NCBI GenBank assembly: GCA_051878835.1
Contig: JBJEKW010000011.1
Span: forward strand, 7,170-71,169
DNA: 64,000 bases
Origin: Olsenella_K sp051878835
GTDB taxonomy: Bacteria; Actinomycetota; Coriobacteriia; Coriobacteriales; Atopobiaceae
Direction: 5' to 3'
A model generated the notes under the pieces. The model had not been told where the DNA came from. It saw only the letters and a program-made list of their open reading frames with translations, and made no database searches. The translations under genes and the position numbers were made by a program. How positions within the stretch are numbered: position 1 is the first letter of the stretch; the number at the start of each line of letters is the position of its first letter. This document shows positions 16,241-25,181 of this stretch, piece after piece.

Positions 16241-16363
16241 GGCCGACCTCACACAGAGGTAACAGAATGCGCAAAGAATGTGTGCTCCCGTCGCAATCGT
16301 TCCAGTCGGCTAGCATGGTTCTGGTCTTTGTACTCAGAAAACAATCAGCTGCAAGGAGACCTA

Positions 16364-18334
16364 ATGTCTCAGGGCAATCAGCACCAAAACCGCAACCAGT
16401 CCCAGCCCAGCAGGCCCGCCCAGGGCGGCAGGCCCTCGACCAACCCGTACGACGACGCCGAGCCCATAAGGGTCAGGCGCACCCATCACCAGAGCATCCC
16501 CGCCCCGGCATCCGGCGCGGGCCAGGAGGCCGTGCGGCCCGAAAGCGCCCACCTGGTTCCCGGCTCCGCCGCCCAGCAGCACGTCCAGTCGCCGCGCCGC
16601 GTGGAGGTGCAGCGCACGAATGCGCACCACCCCAACGTGGAGCAGCGCCGTGCAGCCCTGCAGAGCGAGTCCGCGCAGCGCGCGCACGCCCAGGCGGCCG
16701 CGCAGCAGCGCAGGGCGCCCCAGCAGGCAGCGCAGGCGAGGGCCCAGCGCGGCGCCGCCAGGCCGGCAAATGCCAGGCCCGCGTCCGGCAGGCCCGCACC
16801 CCAGGGAAAGCAGGCCACCCCGCGCCCGCCCCGCCACCAGACGCCCAAGCCCACTCCCGAGCAAATCGAGGCTGCACGCCGCGAGGAGCTGCGCCGCCAG
16901 TACCACGAGGTCTCTCCCGACCGGGCGTATGCCCCGTCCGCCAGGCGCAGCACCGAGCGCGCCGAGCGCCAGTACGCCTCTCAGCAGCGCCGCCAGGAGA
17001 AGCACCCCGACCGTCACGTGCGTCCCCGCCCCATTCCCGGCGACGACTACTTCCGCACGCCCGACGTGGTGTTCGAGCGCGGCACCCAGGCGGCCCCTCC
17101 CGTGACGAAGCGCGTCAGCCACGCGCCCGCCATCATCGCCTGCCTGGTGGCCCTGGCCGTCGTGGGCGTCGTGGCGTACGCCTGGATGCACCGCACGGTG
17201 CAGGTGACCGTGGACGACAAGCAGGTCAACGTCGTCGTGAACTCCACTCTGGAGCAGGTCCTGGACGCCAGTGGCCAGAAGGTCAGCCCCGGCAACCTGG
17301 TCGCCGTCACCGGCGACGTCATCACCCCGTCGGACGGCCACGCGTTCTCGGCCACCATAAACGGCAACGCGGTGGACGACGACCAGCTGGCCACCACCAC
17401 CGTGAAGGGCGGCGAGGACATCGAGTTCGGCAACGGCGACGACCGCACCGAGGACTACGACGTGGTCAACACCACCACGGTGCAGCCCCAGCTAAAGATG
17501 GAGGGCACCGAGGGCTCCATCTTCTACGTGAAGCAGTGGGGCAAGACCGGCACCATCGAGACCCGCAAGGGCAAGCAGTCCGGCAAGACCGCCGACGTCA
17601 CGTCCGTGGACGTGCAGGACCTCGTCGTCCAGCGGCAGGGCATCGCCCCCGACAACGACCAGAAGCTGGTCGCACTGACCTTCGACGACGGCCCGTCCCA
17701 GTACACCGACAAGTACCTGGACATCCTGGACCAGTACGGCATCAAGGCTACGTTCTTCGAGCTGGGCCAGCAGGTGGACGAGTACCCCGACGCCGCCAAG
17801 CGCGTCGTCAGCGACGGCATGCAGCTGGGCTCCCACACCTGGGACCACAAGCAGCTGACCAAGCTGAACGAGCAGCAGGTCTCCGACGAGCTGGAGCCCT
17901 CCTTCCAGAAGATCCAGGACGTCACCGGCTACCAGACCACCATGCTGCGCCAGCCCTACGGCTCCATCAACGACAAGGTCTGGCTGTACTCCAAGGGCAC
18001 CATGAGCGTGGCGGTGTTCTGGACGCACGACTCCGAGGACTGGAAGGTCCCCGGCGTGGACAAGCTGGTCAGCAACGCCACGAAGGACATGTTCACCGGC
18101 GCCATCATCCTGATGCATGACGGTGGCGGGAACCGCGACGAGGACGTCCAGGCCCTGCCCCAGATCATCGAGGCGTGGCAGAACGCCGGCTACCAGTTCG
18201 TCACCATCTCTGACCTCATGAAGTCCGACCCGCGCATCCCCGACGAGGTCACGTCCGGCAACGAGCAGATGCCCTCCGACGCCGTCTGGCCCATCGAGAT
18301 CTCGAAGGACAGCACCAGCAACGCCATCCCCTAA
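16364..18334 (+). CDS. Membrane-anchored polysaccharide deacetylase
   Basis: 656 residues. ATG 16364 follows AAGGAGA at about 16353, and earlier in-frame starts lack a site. Residues 1-245 are a cytoplasmic, disordered Gln/Arg/Pro/Ala-rich tail. One membrane helix follows (PAIIACLVALAVVGVVAYAW, near 250-270), then an extracellular beta-rich region. The C-terminal third is a NodB deacetylase domain with TFDDGPS (metal Asp and catalytic Asp), SHTWDH (metal His pair), RQPYGS and ILMHDGGG. Such enzymes remove acetyl groups from peptidoglycan N-acetylglucosamine, which gives lysozyme resistance, or from other wall glycans. All key motifs are present. It is flanked by terminators, so probably monocistronic. 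Confidence 0.9.
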   Translation: MSQGNQHQNRNQSQPSRPAQGGRPSTNPYDDAEPIRVRRTHHQSIPAPASGAGQEAVRPESAHLVPGSAAQQHVQSPRRVEVQRTNAHHPNVEQRRAALQSESAQRAHAQAAAQQRRAPQQAAQARAQRGAARPANARPASGRPAPQGKQATPRPPRHQTPKPTPEQIEAARREELRRQYHEVSPDRAYAPSARRSTERAERQYASQQRRQEKHPDRHVRPRPIPGDDYFRTPDVVFERGTQAAPPVTKRVSHAPAIIACLVALAVVGVVAYAWMHRTVQVTVDDKQVNVVVNSTLEQVLDASGQKVSPGNLVAVTGDVITPSDGHAFSATINGNAVDDDQLATTTVKGGEDIEFGNGDDRTEDYDVVNTTTVQPQLKMEGTEGSIFYVKQWGKTGTIETRKGKQSGKTADVTSVDVQDLVVQRQGIAPDNDQKLVALTFDDGPSQYTDKYLDILDQYGIKATFFELGQQVDEYPDAAKRVVSDGMQLGSHTWDHKQLTKLNEQQVSDELEPSFQKIQDVTGYQTTMLRQPYGSINDKVWLYSKGTMSVAVFWTHDSEDWKVPGVDKLVSNATKDMFTGAIILMHDGGGNRDEDVQALPQIIEAWQNAGYQFVTISDLMKSDPRIPDEVTSGNEQMPSDAVWPIEISKDSTSNAIP

Positions 18335-18408
18335 CCCTTCTAGGACCCGCGGGAACGCGCGGCGTTGCAGCCGCGCCCGTTCCTCTTGCAAGGCAGCTCC
18401 GCACGAAC

Positions 18409-18459
18409 GAGGCGGGGACGCGAAGCCCAACGGCACCGCGTCCCCGCCTCTCTTTTCTT
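18409..18459 (+). terminator. Strong terminator after the polysaccharide deacetylase gene
   Basis: A perfect 14-bp stem (GAGGCGGGGACGCG / CGCGTCCCCGCCTC) is followed by TCTTTTCTTC. Confidence 0.92.
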
Positions 18460-18473
18460 CAGGCCTCGCATGG

Positions 18474-18556
18474 CAAGAAGAGCCCACTTCCAGAAGGGCG
18501 CTTCTTGCCAAGGGTGCTTCTTGCCAGAGGCACCCGCCGGGCAAGAAGCGCCTTCT
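18474..18556. repeat. Cluster of GGCAAGAAG / CTTCTTGCC repeats between convergent genes
   Basis: GGCAAGAAG occurs twice (about 18474 and 18540) and CTTCTTGCC twice (about 18501 and 18523) within 80 bp, so several alternative stem-loops can form. It belongs to the hairpin type seen as terminators at 7828, 21904 and 24519, and may end transcription of the ArsR gene on the minus strand. Confidence 0.65.
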
Positions 18557-18563
18557 AGCCCGC

Positions 18564-18914
18564 CTAGTCCTCCCCGACCGCCTCGTTGGCGTGCTGCAGG
18601 CCCACCTGGATCAGCATCTTCACGTGGTCGTCCGACAGGGAGTACATCATGCGCTGCCCGTCTCGGCGCGCCTGCACCAGGCCGCGGTCGCGCAGCAGGC
18701 GCAGCTGGTGCGAGATGGCCGACTGGGACACGTGGCAGACCTCCTGGAGCTCGGACACGCTGTGCTCTCCCATGCACAGCGCCCCCAGTATCTGGAAGCG
18801 GGTGTAGTCGGACAGGGCGTCGAATATCTGGGTGGCGTTGTAGATGACGTCGTCGTTGGCCAGAAGCTCTGACAGCACGTCCGGCTCGATATCGGGGGAA
18901 CACTGTGGAATCAT
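18564..18914 (-). CDS. ArsR/SmtB-family HTH transcriptional regulator
   Basis: 116 residues. I start at ATG 18914; a GTG three codons earlier is also possible, and neither has a clear ribosome binding site. The winged-helix signature is complete: HSVSELQEVCHVSQSAISHQLRLLRDRGLVQARRDGQRMMYSL. The family represses its own operon and releases DNA on metal or other signals. There is no CxC motif at the ArsR metal site, but His and Asp residues near the C-terminus (SDDHVKMLIQVGLQHANE) resemble the alpha-5 type zinc site. It is divergent from the TPR membrane protein, and the shared region holds the palindrome GGTATATACC. Confidence 0.85.
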   Translation of the reverse strand: MIPQCSPDIEPDVLSELLANDDVIYNATQIFDALSDYTRFQILGALCMGEHSVSELQEVCHVSQSAISHQLRLLRDRGLVQARRDGQRMMYSLSDDHVKMLIQVGLQHANEAVGED

Positions 18915-18998
18915 GACAATCACCGTATCTTCTGCGACCTGGTAGGCAACACTTCGAAGGGTAGCACACGGCCCCGCCGCCACGCATAGGGGCCTTTG

Positions 18999-19008
18999 GG
19001 TATATACC
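18999..19008. promoter_or_regulatory. Palindrome in the ArsR / TPR divergent promoter region
   Basis: GGTATATACC is a perfect 10-bp palindrome in the 170-bp region between the two divergent genes. It could contain the -10 box of the plus-strand gene and serve as an operator. Confidence 0.3.
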
Positions 19009-19083
19009 GTGGGTAGCCGCGCTCGCCATCGCAGACGACGCAGGCGCGGCGCAACGCACACGAGGCACGAAGGGGTTCTTCTT

Positions 19084-21870
19084 TTGGACAGGCACACGCG
19101 CAAGCACGTCGACGCCCAGGGCGCCGACGTCTCACCGGCCATATTCCCCATCCTGGGAGGCATCGGGGTGGCAGCCGTCGGGCTGGGCATCCTGGCCAGC
19201 TCCACGGCGCTGACCGCGCTGGGTGTGGTCTGCGCCGCCTGCGCGGCGGTGGGACAGCACGCCCACGCAGAGCAGAAGGTCGACCCGGGACAGGCTCCGA
19301 CAGGTTCCGAGAGCAAGGCGGCAGACGAGGCTCCGCAGGACGACCAGCAGGACGGGGACGAATCCCAGGCCAAGGCCCCCGAGCAGCCGGAGGGCTCCGC
19401 GCAGGCCGCCGCGGACAGCACCGAGGGTGACGCAGCGCTCCCCCATGCCGACGCGCATGACGGGGACGCCCAGCCCGCGCAACACGCGGTGGCAAGCCAC
19501 GTGCCACAGGATGCAGGCGATGAGCCTACGCAACGGCAGGACCAGCAGCTTTCTGGCACGCCGATGCAGGGCGAGCCGCATGACGACGGCCAGGACCTCG
19601 ACGATGTGCGGCAGGTACCAGACGACGATCCCACGACCGACAACCCCTCGCAGCCGGCCGACGACGCTCCCGACGACGCGTCCTCCCAGCTGGCGTCCAC
19701 CGACCAGCCGGGTGAGCTCGCCGGCGAGGGCCAGGACGAGGAGGTGGACCCCGACGTCGCGAAGTACCTGGAGCTGCGCCAGAAGCTGATGGAGTCCTCC
19801 GATCCCATGGGCCTGCTGAAGCTGTGGGTCGCCGACGTCCACCGCCGCGAGATAGACGCGGACGTGGACCCGGACTCCTCCGACGCCCCCAAGCCCGTAG
19901 AGTCCTACCTGGCGCGACGCCTGGACGAGGCTGGCCTGCAGAGGGACGACGTCCGCCTGCCCCCCATCCGCGTGGTGTCGCCGCGCCGCACGCACCTTCT
20001 GTACCTGCGCACCAACGGCAGCATGTCCTACGGGGCAAAGCTACGCGTCATAGCCCTGGAGGCGGCGCTGAACTCCTACGCCTTCGTGTGCAGCTACTTC
20101 AAGAAGCCCGGCAACGCCACGCTGACCCAGGTGTACCAGCTGGTGCAGGGGCTCACGAGCTCCGTGTGCGCACAGATCCCCAACATCACCATGGAGCTGC
20201 CGCGCGAGGGCCAGCCCCTGAGCGACCCCGACGGCGAGTGGATGGTCAGGGAGGTCCTGGGGCAGGCCATCGAGACCGTGCACACCCCCTATCGCCTGAC
20301 GGCCGCCTACCGCAGCAACGTCGCCTGCGGAGACGTCGCCATCCAGGTGGACCTGACGCCCGCCTCGGTCTTCCCCGGCACCGCTTGGGTCGAGGGGCTG
20401 GGCATCGTTCCCACGACGTCCGACATGCGTCGCCAGGAGGCGTCGCGCTACGCGCTCAGGATGGGCATCATGCTGGCCGCCTGCGCCTTCCACGCCTCCC
20501 AACGCGTCCGCCACGTCTGGGTGCAGGGCGTCATCGACACGCCCACCAGCCACGACTGCTACTACCATGCGCGCATCGACCGCTCGTCGTTCCGCTGGAT
20601 CGAGATGGACCACATCGTGGACCCCATCCAGTGCCTGCTGTGCCTGGGCGGCACGCTGCGCCACGAGAACGGCATCCTGCAGCCCATCGAGGACGGCTTC
20701 TCCCTGGACGACCAGCGCTTCTGCCCGCCGGGTCGCTTCGAGCCCGTCGCGCTCTCCACGCGCAGGCTGCCCGCCCGCTACGCCTATGCCCTGGGCACGG
20801 ACCACGTCTCGGGCCTGGCCATCAGCGACGAGGACGAGCGCCAGGCGGTGGCCGACGACGTCGTGCGGCACCTCTCGAACTCCACCGAGAAGAACGTGCG
20901 CATGATCTTCGACCTGGCCGACCAGACGGGCGACCCCGTGGTCGAGGACGCCGCCCGCAGGACCGCGGGAAAGCTCATAGACGGCTCCATCTCGGACGAT
21001 GACGCCCTGGCCGTGCACGAGGAGTTCATCAGCGGAGACGAGCTGACGCAGGCCATGGACCTCGCCCGAAGGCAGCTGGGCAACCAGGACTACCAGGGCG
21101 CGGCCGCCACGGTCACGGCAGCACTGAAGCCCATAGACGACGCCCACACCTACGAGGACACCGACCAGGTCAAGTGGCGCGCCTTCGACAACTACGTCGA
21201 CCGCGCCCTGTACAACAGACTGCACGTGGGCGACAGCGGTGAGGTCCGCCTGGTTCCCCACACCTACCTCGAGGCGCACATGACGCTGGCCATAGCGCTT
21301 CTGGCCCAGGGCAACATGAAGGGCGCCCTGGAGCACGCCCGCAGGGGACACGAGCTGGCACCCATCAGCTCGTGGACCGCGCTGAACCTGGTGACGTGCC
21401 TGCAGGCGACGGGCCAGGACGACGCCGCCATCCAGCAGCTGGACGACCTCCTGCGCGTGGCGCACGACCCCCAGGGCATCGGCATCGCCTACTACCAGAT
21501 GGCGCACCTGCAGTGGTCGCGGGGCAACCTCCTGGCGGCACGGGCCTGCTTCGAGCGCATCCCACAGTCCATGGGCCAGCTGATCCCGTCCTTGGGCAGC
21601 GAGATGGGTGCGCTTCTGGCCGAGAACGGCGGCGAGGAGTCTCCCCAGCCCCTGGACGAGAGCACCTCGCGTCAGATCCTGGCGCAGCAGGACATCCCCG
21701 TGGCGCCCAGCGAGCGCATAGCCCACTACTTCTACGAGGGCATGGCCGCGTCGTTCGACGCCGAGGTGTTCCCGGTGGCGAAGAACTTCGTGGAGCAGCT
21801 GGGAGAGCTCTCGGGCGACGATGTGGTCATGAACGTAATCCGCTCCGTCGAGGGCGAGCCCGACCGCTAG
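19084..21870 (+). CDS. Large membrane-anchored TPR-repeat protein of unknown function
   Basis: 928 residues from a TTG at 19084, which has GAAGGGG at about 19069-19075. A GTG at 19009 is an alternative start without a site. Near the N-terminus are two closely spaced hydrophobic stretches (FPILGGIGVAAVGLGILA and ALTALGVVCAACAAV). A Gln/Asp-rich disordered linker of about 180 residues follows. The centre (about 230-600) is a folded region that I do not recognise, with SYGAKLRVIALEAALNSYAFV, WVEGLGIVPTT and RHVWVQGVIDTPTSHDCYYHARID. Residues about 670-870 look like TPR helices (YLEAHMTLAIALLAQGNMKGALEHARRGHELAP, then TGQDDAAIQQLDDLL). Divergent from an ArsR regulator. Its partner and substrate are unknown. 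Confidence 0.75.
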   Translation: MDRHTRKHVDAQGADVSPAIFPILGGIGVAAVGLGILASSTALTALGVVCAACAAVGQHAHAEQKVDPGQAPTGSESKAADEAPQDDQQDGDESQAKAPEQPEGSAQAAADSTEGDAALPHADAHDGDAQPAQHAVASHVPQDAGDEPTQRQDQQLSGTPMQGEPHDDGQDLDDVRQVPDDDPTTDNPSQPADDAPDDASSQLASTDQPGELAGEGQDEEVDPDVAKYLELRQKLMESSDPMGLLKLWVADVHRREIDADVDPDSSDAPKPVESYLARRLDEAGLQRDDVRLPPIRVVSPRRTHLLYLRTNGSMSYGAKLRVIALEAALNSYAFVCSYFKKPGNATLTQVYQLVQGLTSSVCAQIPNITMELPREGQPLSDPDGEWMVREVLGQAIETVHTPYRLTAAYRSNVACGDVAIQVDLTPASVFPGTAWVEGLGIVPTTSDMRRQEASRYALRMGIMLAACAFHASQRVRHVWVQGVIDTPTSHDCYYHARIDRSSFRWIEMDHIVDPIQCLLCLGGTLRHENGILQPIEDGFSLDDQRFCPPGRFEPVALSTRRLPARYAYALGTDHVSGLAISDEDERQAVADDVVRHLSNSTEKNVRMIFDLADQTGDPVVEDAARRTAGKLIDGSISDDDALAVHEEFISGDELTQAMDLARRQLGNQDYQGAAATVTAALKPIDDAHTYEDTDQVKWRAFDNYVDRALYNRLHVGDSGEVRLVPHTYLEAHMTLAIALLAQGNMKGALEHARRGHELAPISSWTALNLVTCLQATGQDDAAIQQLDDLLRVAHDPQGIGIAYYQMAHLQWSRGNLLAARACFERIPQSMGQLIPSLGSEMGALLAENGGEESPQPLDESTSRQILAQQDIPVAPSERIAHYFYEGMAASFDAEVFPVAKNFVEQLGELSGDDVVMNVIRSVEGEPDR

Positions 21871-21903
21871 AGCGGCTCTGAGTGCCTGTGAGGCACATAC
21901 CTA

Positions 21904-21942
21904 GGCCAAGAAGCGCATCGGCTAGGGTGCGCTTCTTGGCCA
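21904..21942 (+). terminator. Terminator of the recurring CAAGAAGC hairpin type
   Basis: GGCCAAGAAGCGCA pairs with TGCGCTTCTTGGCC. There is no T-run, so it probably works together with the second hairpin at 21954. Confidence 0.65.
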
Positions 21943-21953
21943 AGCAAGCAAAA

Positions 21954-21988
21954 GAGGGGCCGGCGAGGACAATCTCCGCCGGCCCCTC
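21954..21988. terminator. Hairpin between convergent genes
   Basis: GAGGGGCCGGCG pairs with CGCCGGCCCCTC over a short loop, between the ends of the TPR gene and the M20 peptidase gene. It could stop transcription from both sides. Confidence 0.6.
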
Positions 21989-22102
21989 TGCCTTATGTGA
22001 ACGCACCGCCTGGCCGCGAACGGCGGCTGCGCACGCCCGAGCGCCCGTACGCCCCATAGACGTGCCGCGCCACTTGGGCGGGCGCACCGTCACTCGCCTG
22101 GC

Positions 22103-23524
22103 CTAGTACTCCAGCCTCATCAGGCGGGCGATGCTGACGATGTAGATCCTCAGCGCCAGCTTCAGCTGCGCCTCGGCCACGCCCTCGTTCGGGCCGTGCT
22201 CGGGGCCCACCCAGTCGGGCATCTGCTGGCGCGAGTCGTGCGGGCCGAACGCCGCGGCGCGCTTGAAGTGGCGCGCGTAGGTGCCGCCGCCGATGGTGAA
22301 GGCGTGCGCGTGGTCGCCCGTGAGCTCGTTGTACGTGTTCACCAGGGTCTGGATCTGCGGCGAGTCGGGCGAGGTGTAGAACGGCACCATGTCGGAGTCC
22401 ACGTGCAGGGTGGCACCGGCCGCGCTGGCTGCCTCCCCCACCTTCTGGGCGATGGCCTTGCCGGTGGTGGACTTGGGGTAGCGCACGTCCATGGTCTGCA
22501 CCAGGCGCCCGTCCCTCATGCGGATGGTGCCGCCGATGCTGGTCAGCGGGTCAAACAGGTCGTCCGTCGCGTCGATGCCCAGGGAGGAGCCGTCCGTCGA
22601 GGCGAACACCCTCCGCAGCAGCTCCAGGTACTGGCGCTCCGCCGCGTTGCACAGGTCCTGCCGCAGCAGGTAGTCCACCAGAAGGCCGATGGCGTTCACC
22701 GTGCCCTCGGGCATGCTGGCGTGGCCGCCCTTGCCGTGCGCCACCACCTTCGCCAGGCCGTCGCCCGCAGGGGCGACCTCGATGGTACCGGGCCTCTGCG
22801 GCAGCTGGCCCGCTTCGGCGCGCACGGTCACGCTGGCCACGCCGGGAATGGCGTTCGACACGGTGCCGCCCTCGAAGTCGGCGATGCGGGCGTCGGAGCC
22901 CAGGTCGCCCGAGGTGATGCTCATGCCCACGCGGCCCTTCTCGCCGCAGATCAGCGGGAAGTCCGCGTCCGGGGTAAAGAGGAACTCGGGCTCGGGGTAG
23001 TGCGCCAGGTAGTACTCGACGTCGCCCATGTTCGTCTCTTCGTTGTTGCCGATGATGGCGCGCAGCGTGTACGGCAGCTTGTGTCCCGTGCGCTGGACCT
23101 CGCGGGCAAAGAAGTGCGCTGCGTACAGCGACAGCACCGTGGGGCCCTTGTCGTCCAGGACGCCGCGACCGATGAGGTAGCCGTCCTTGCGCGTGACGTG
23201 CAGCGGGTCGAAGTCCCAGCCCGTGCCCAGCGGCACGACGTCCGTGTGGCCGATGGTGGCCAGATACTTCGTGGACTCGCCCGGCAGGTCGGCATAGCCC
23301 AGGTAGCCGTCCACGTTGTGGGCGTCCAGGCCCAGCTTGGACGCCACCTTGAGGCCGCGCGAGAGGGCCTCGAACGGCGCGGGCCCCCAGGGCTTGCCGG
23401 GCTCGGCGTGGTCCTTGTCCTCCACCGACTCCACCTGCACCAGGTAGTCGATGTCGTGGACGATGTCCTCCCAGACCTCGTCCACGTACTCCTGCGCGCG
23501 CTGCTTCAGCTGCTCGTCTGACAC
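22103..23524 (-). CDS. M20-family dipeptidase (PepV/Sapep type)
   Basis: 473 residues from a GTG at 23524, with AAAGGAGGA upstream. The metal-binding residues of the M20 family are present: His in TIGHTDVVPLG with the following Asp, the bridging Asp in GRGVLDDKGP, and the Glu-Glu pair in IGNNEETNMG. The lid-domain insertion with GKGGHASMPEG and the C-terminal His in GGGTYARHFK complete the site. The length and the opening VDEVWEDIVHDIDYLVQVESVED match the cytoplasmic Sapep/PepV dipeptidases, which hydrolyse small peptides such as Xaa-His. It is divergent from a HAD hydrolase gene with a gap of about 160 bp. Confidence 0.9.
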   Translation of the reverse strand: MSDEQLKQRAQEYVDEVWEDIVHDIDYLVQVESVEDKDHAEPGKPWGPAPFEALSRGLKVASKLGLDAHNVDGYLGYADLPGESTKYLATIGHTDVVPLGTGWDFDPLHVTRKDGYLIGRGVLDDKGPTVLSLYAAHFFAREVQRTGHKLPYTLRAIIGNNEETNMGDVEYYLAHYPEPEFLFTPDADFPLICGEKGRVGMSITSGDLGSDARIADFEGGTVSNAIPGVASVTVRAEAGQLPQRPGTIEVAPAGDGLAKVVAHGKGGHASMPEGTVNAIGLLVDYLLRQDLCNAAERQYLELLRRVFASTDGSSLGIDATDDLFDPLTSIGGTIRMRDGRLVQTMDVRYPKSTTGKAIAQKVGEAASAAGATLHVDSDMVPFYTSPDSPQIQTLVNTYNELTGDHAHAFTIGGGTYARHFKRAAAFGPHDSRQQMPDWVGPEHGPNEGVAEAQLKLALRIYIVSIARLMRLEY

Positions 23525-23682
23525 GGCATCCTCCTTTGGCGCCCCGCCGCCGCGGGCGTGGCGCGGCTCGGGGCATAAGTCTCTCTGCTCTCGGGTGCTA
23601 GCGTATCACGTCGCGCGCAAAGGCACGCGTGCTAGAATTTCTGCCGCATGTGTCAGGTCGACAGCGTCAGGAGGGACGAGCC

Positions 23683-24468
23683 ATGGGAACCGCACAGGAC
23701 GACGCGCTCGAGGCGCAGGCACGCCGCATAGAGCGCCTGGCCGCAGCCATGCCGGACGACGATGAGCAGCCCGACGCCGAGCCGGCGGTGCGCACCGCGC
23801 CAGAGGGCCTGTGGCCGCCCGACTTCGATGCGGCGATCTTCGACTTCGACGGGACCATCTCGGACACCGCGTCATTGTGGCACGAGATAGACCTGGCCTT
23901 CCTGGGCGAGCGCGGCCTGCCCTACTCGGCCGACTACCCGCAGAAGCTGAACGTCCTGGGCTTCGAGGCGGGCGCGCGCTACACCATCGAGCGCTACGGG
24001 CTCCACGAGACCCCCGATGACATATGCAACGAGTGGAACCTCATGGGGCGTGCCCTATACCGCTCGCGCGCCACCCTGCGCGACGGCGCCCAGGACTACA
24101 TCGAGGCGCTGCGCGGACGCGGCATCGGCATCGCGCTTGCGACGACGAACGACCCGGACGTGCTGGACTCCATGCGCCACGTGGACGTGAACCGCCTGTT
24201 CGACGTGCGCGTGCACGGCAAGGAGGTCGCGCGCCAGAAGGACCACCCCGACATCTACCTGGAGGCCGCGCGCCGCCTGGGCGTGGAGCCCTGCCGCTGC
24301 ATCGTGTTCGAGGATATCGTGCCGGGACTTCTGTCCGCGCGCCGGGCCGGCATGTGCGCCTGCGGCGTCTACTCGAACGACCCCGTGCAGAACGTGTCCG
24401 AGGTGCGCCGGGTGGCCGACCGTTTCCTGTGGGAGTGGACCGACATCCGTCTGGGCACCGCCCGCTAG
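23683..24468 (+). CDS. HAD-superfamily hydrolase (beta-phosphoglucomutase-like)
   Basis: 261 residues. ATG 23683 follows AGGAGGGA at about 23669-23676. The first 50 residues are a charged extension that is not part of the HAD fold. Motif I is FDAAIFDFDGTISDT with both Asp residues, motif II the Thr in ALATTN, motif III the Lys in VARQKDHPDIYLEA and motif IV CIVFEDIVPGLLSARRAGM. The helical cap and the FED motif put it with the beta-phosphoglucomutase/phosphatase group. The substrate is not evident. The terminator at 24519 follows. Confidence 0.85.
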   Translation: MGTAQDDALEAQARRIERLAAAMPDDDEQPDAEPAVRTAPEGLWPPDFDAAIFDFDGTISDTASLWHEIDLAFLGERGLPYSADYPQKLNVLGFEAGARYTIERYGLHETPDDICNEWNLMGRALYRSRATLRDGAQDYIEALRGRGIGIALATTNDPDVLDSMRHVDVNRLFDVRVHGKEVARQKDHPDIYLEAARRLGVEPCRCIVFEDIVPGLLSARRAGMCACGVYSNDPVQNVSEVRRVADRFLWEWTDIRLGTAR

Positions 24469-24518
24469 CAGATACCACCCGGCTAAAAAACCACACCGCC
24501 CACTAGCTGGCCCTCATT

Positions 24519-24562
24519 GGCCAAGAAGCACACCTCTGACTTGCGCTTCTTGGCCATTTATT
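24519..24562 (+). terminator. Terminator of the recurring CAAGAAGC hairpin type
   Basis: GGCCAAGAAGCAC...GCGCTTCTTGGCC is followed by ATTTATTTA. The stem sequence is the same as at 21904. Confidence 0.85.
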
Positions 24563-24651
24563 TACCGCCTTCGCTTCGGGGGCCAGTCCAGCCATTGCGA
24601 AGCCACGGCACCTCCGGGCCAAAGCCGCGGTGTCCCCAGGCCTTTGCGGCA

Positions 24652-24680
24652 TAAAAAAGAGGGGCGCCGAAGCGCCCCTC
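24652..24680 (-). terminator. Terminator of the cold-shock gene
   Basis: On the minus strand GAGGGGCGC-TTCG-GCGCCCCTC is followed by six T. It has the stable TTCG tetraloop. Confidence 0.92.
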
Positions 24681-24707
24681 CCGTGGGTCCTTATAGCAGA
24701 AGGCTAT

Positions 24708-24911
24708 TTAGATCTTGCGGACGTTGGAAGCCTGCAGCTTGCCATTCTGACCAGTGGTGATGTCAAACTCGACAGCCTGGCCCTCGTCCAGAGTCTTGAA
24801 GCCGTCCATCTGGATCTCGGAGTAGTGGACGAACAGGTCGTCGCCACCCTCGCGAGAGATGAAGCCATAGCCCTTGTCGGGGTTGAACCACTTTACCGTA
24901 CCCTGTGCCAT
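24708..24911 (-). CDS. Cold-shock protein (CspA family)
   Basis: 67 residues, the typical length. The fold is a single OB domain with both nucleic-acid-binding motifs: KWFNPDKGYGFI (RNP1, with GYGFI) and DLFVHYSEI (RNP2, with LFVHY). Members bind single-stranded RNA and melt structures during cold or growth changes. The 5' untranslated region contains a perfect inverted repeat, TTTTGCCCC / GGGGCAAAA (about 24938-24957). The CspA family often controls its mRNA through leader structure. The gene has its own terminator. Confidence 0.96.
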   Translation of the reverse strand: MAQGTVKWFNPDKGYGFISREGGDDLFVHYSEIQMDGFKTLDEGQAVEFDITTGQNGKLQASNVRKI

Positions 24912-25181
24912 GAACGTGCCTTTCTTTCTTTTGCCCCACGGGGCAAAACACTGCGCCGAAGCGCGATACCTATGACCGCTTGGTCACAGAGGACATCTTA
25001 CCCTAAAGACCATCGCTCAAGCCTGCCAATCTAGGATTGGTCGTTCACGGGAAAGCGCTTGACGCACCCATGCCCATTGAGCTATGGGACGGCGAAACAT
25101 GCCCGTCTAGCTGCACGTATATGGCCTCCTGCAAAGCTGGTGCCAAATTGGGACGCAGTTGGGAACACCACGGACGGCGGG

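Noticed and set aside
25072..25120. tRNA gene (CATTGAGCTATGGGAC resembles a reversed D-arm)
   Set aside because: No anticodon arm, T-arm or acceptor pairing can be built around it. It is only a GCCCAT/ATGGG inverted repeat.
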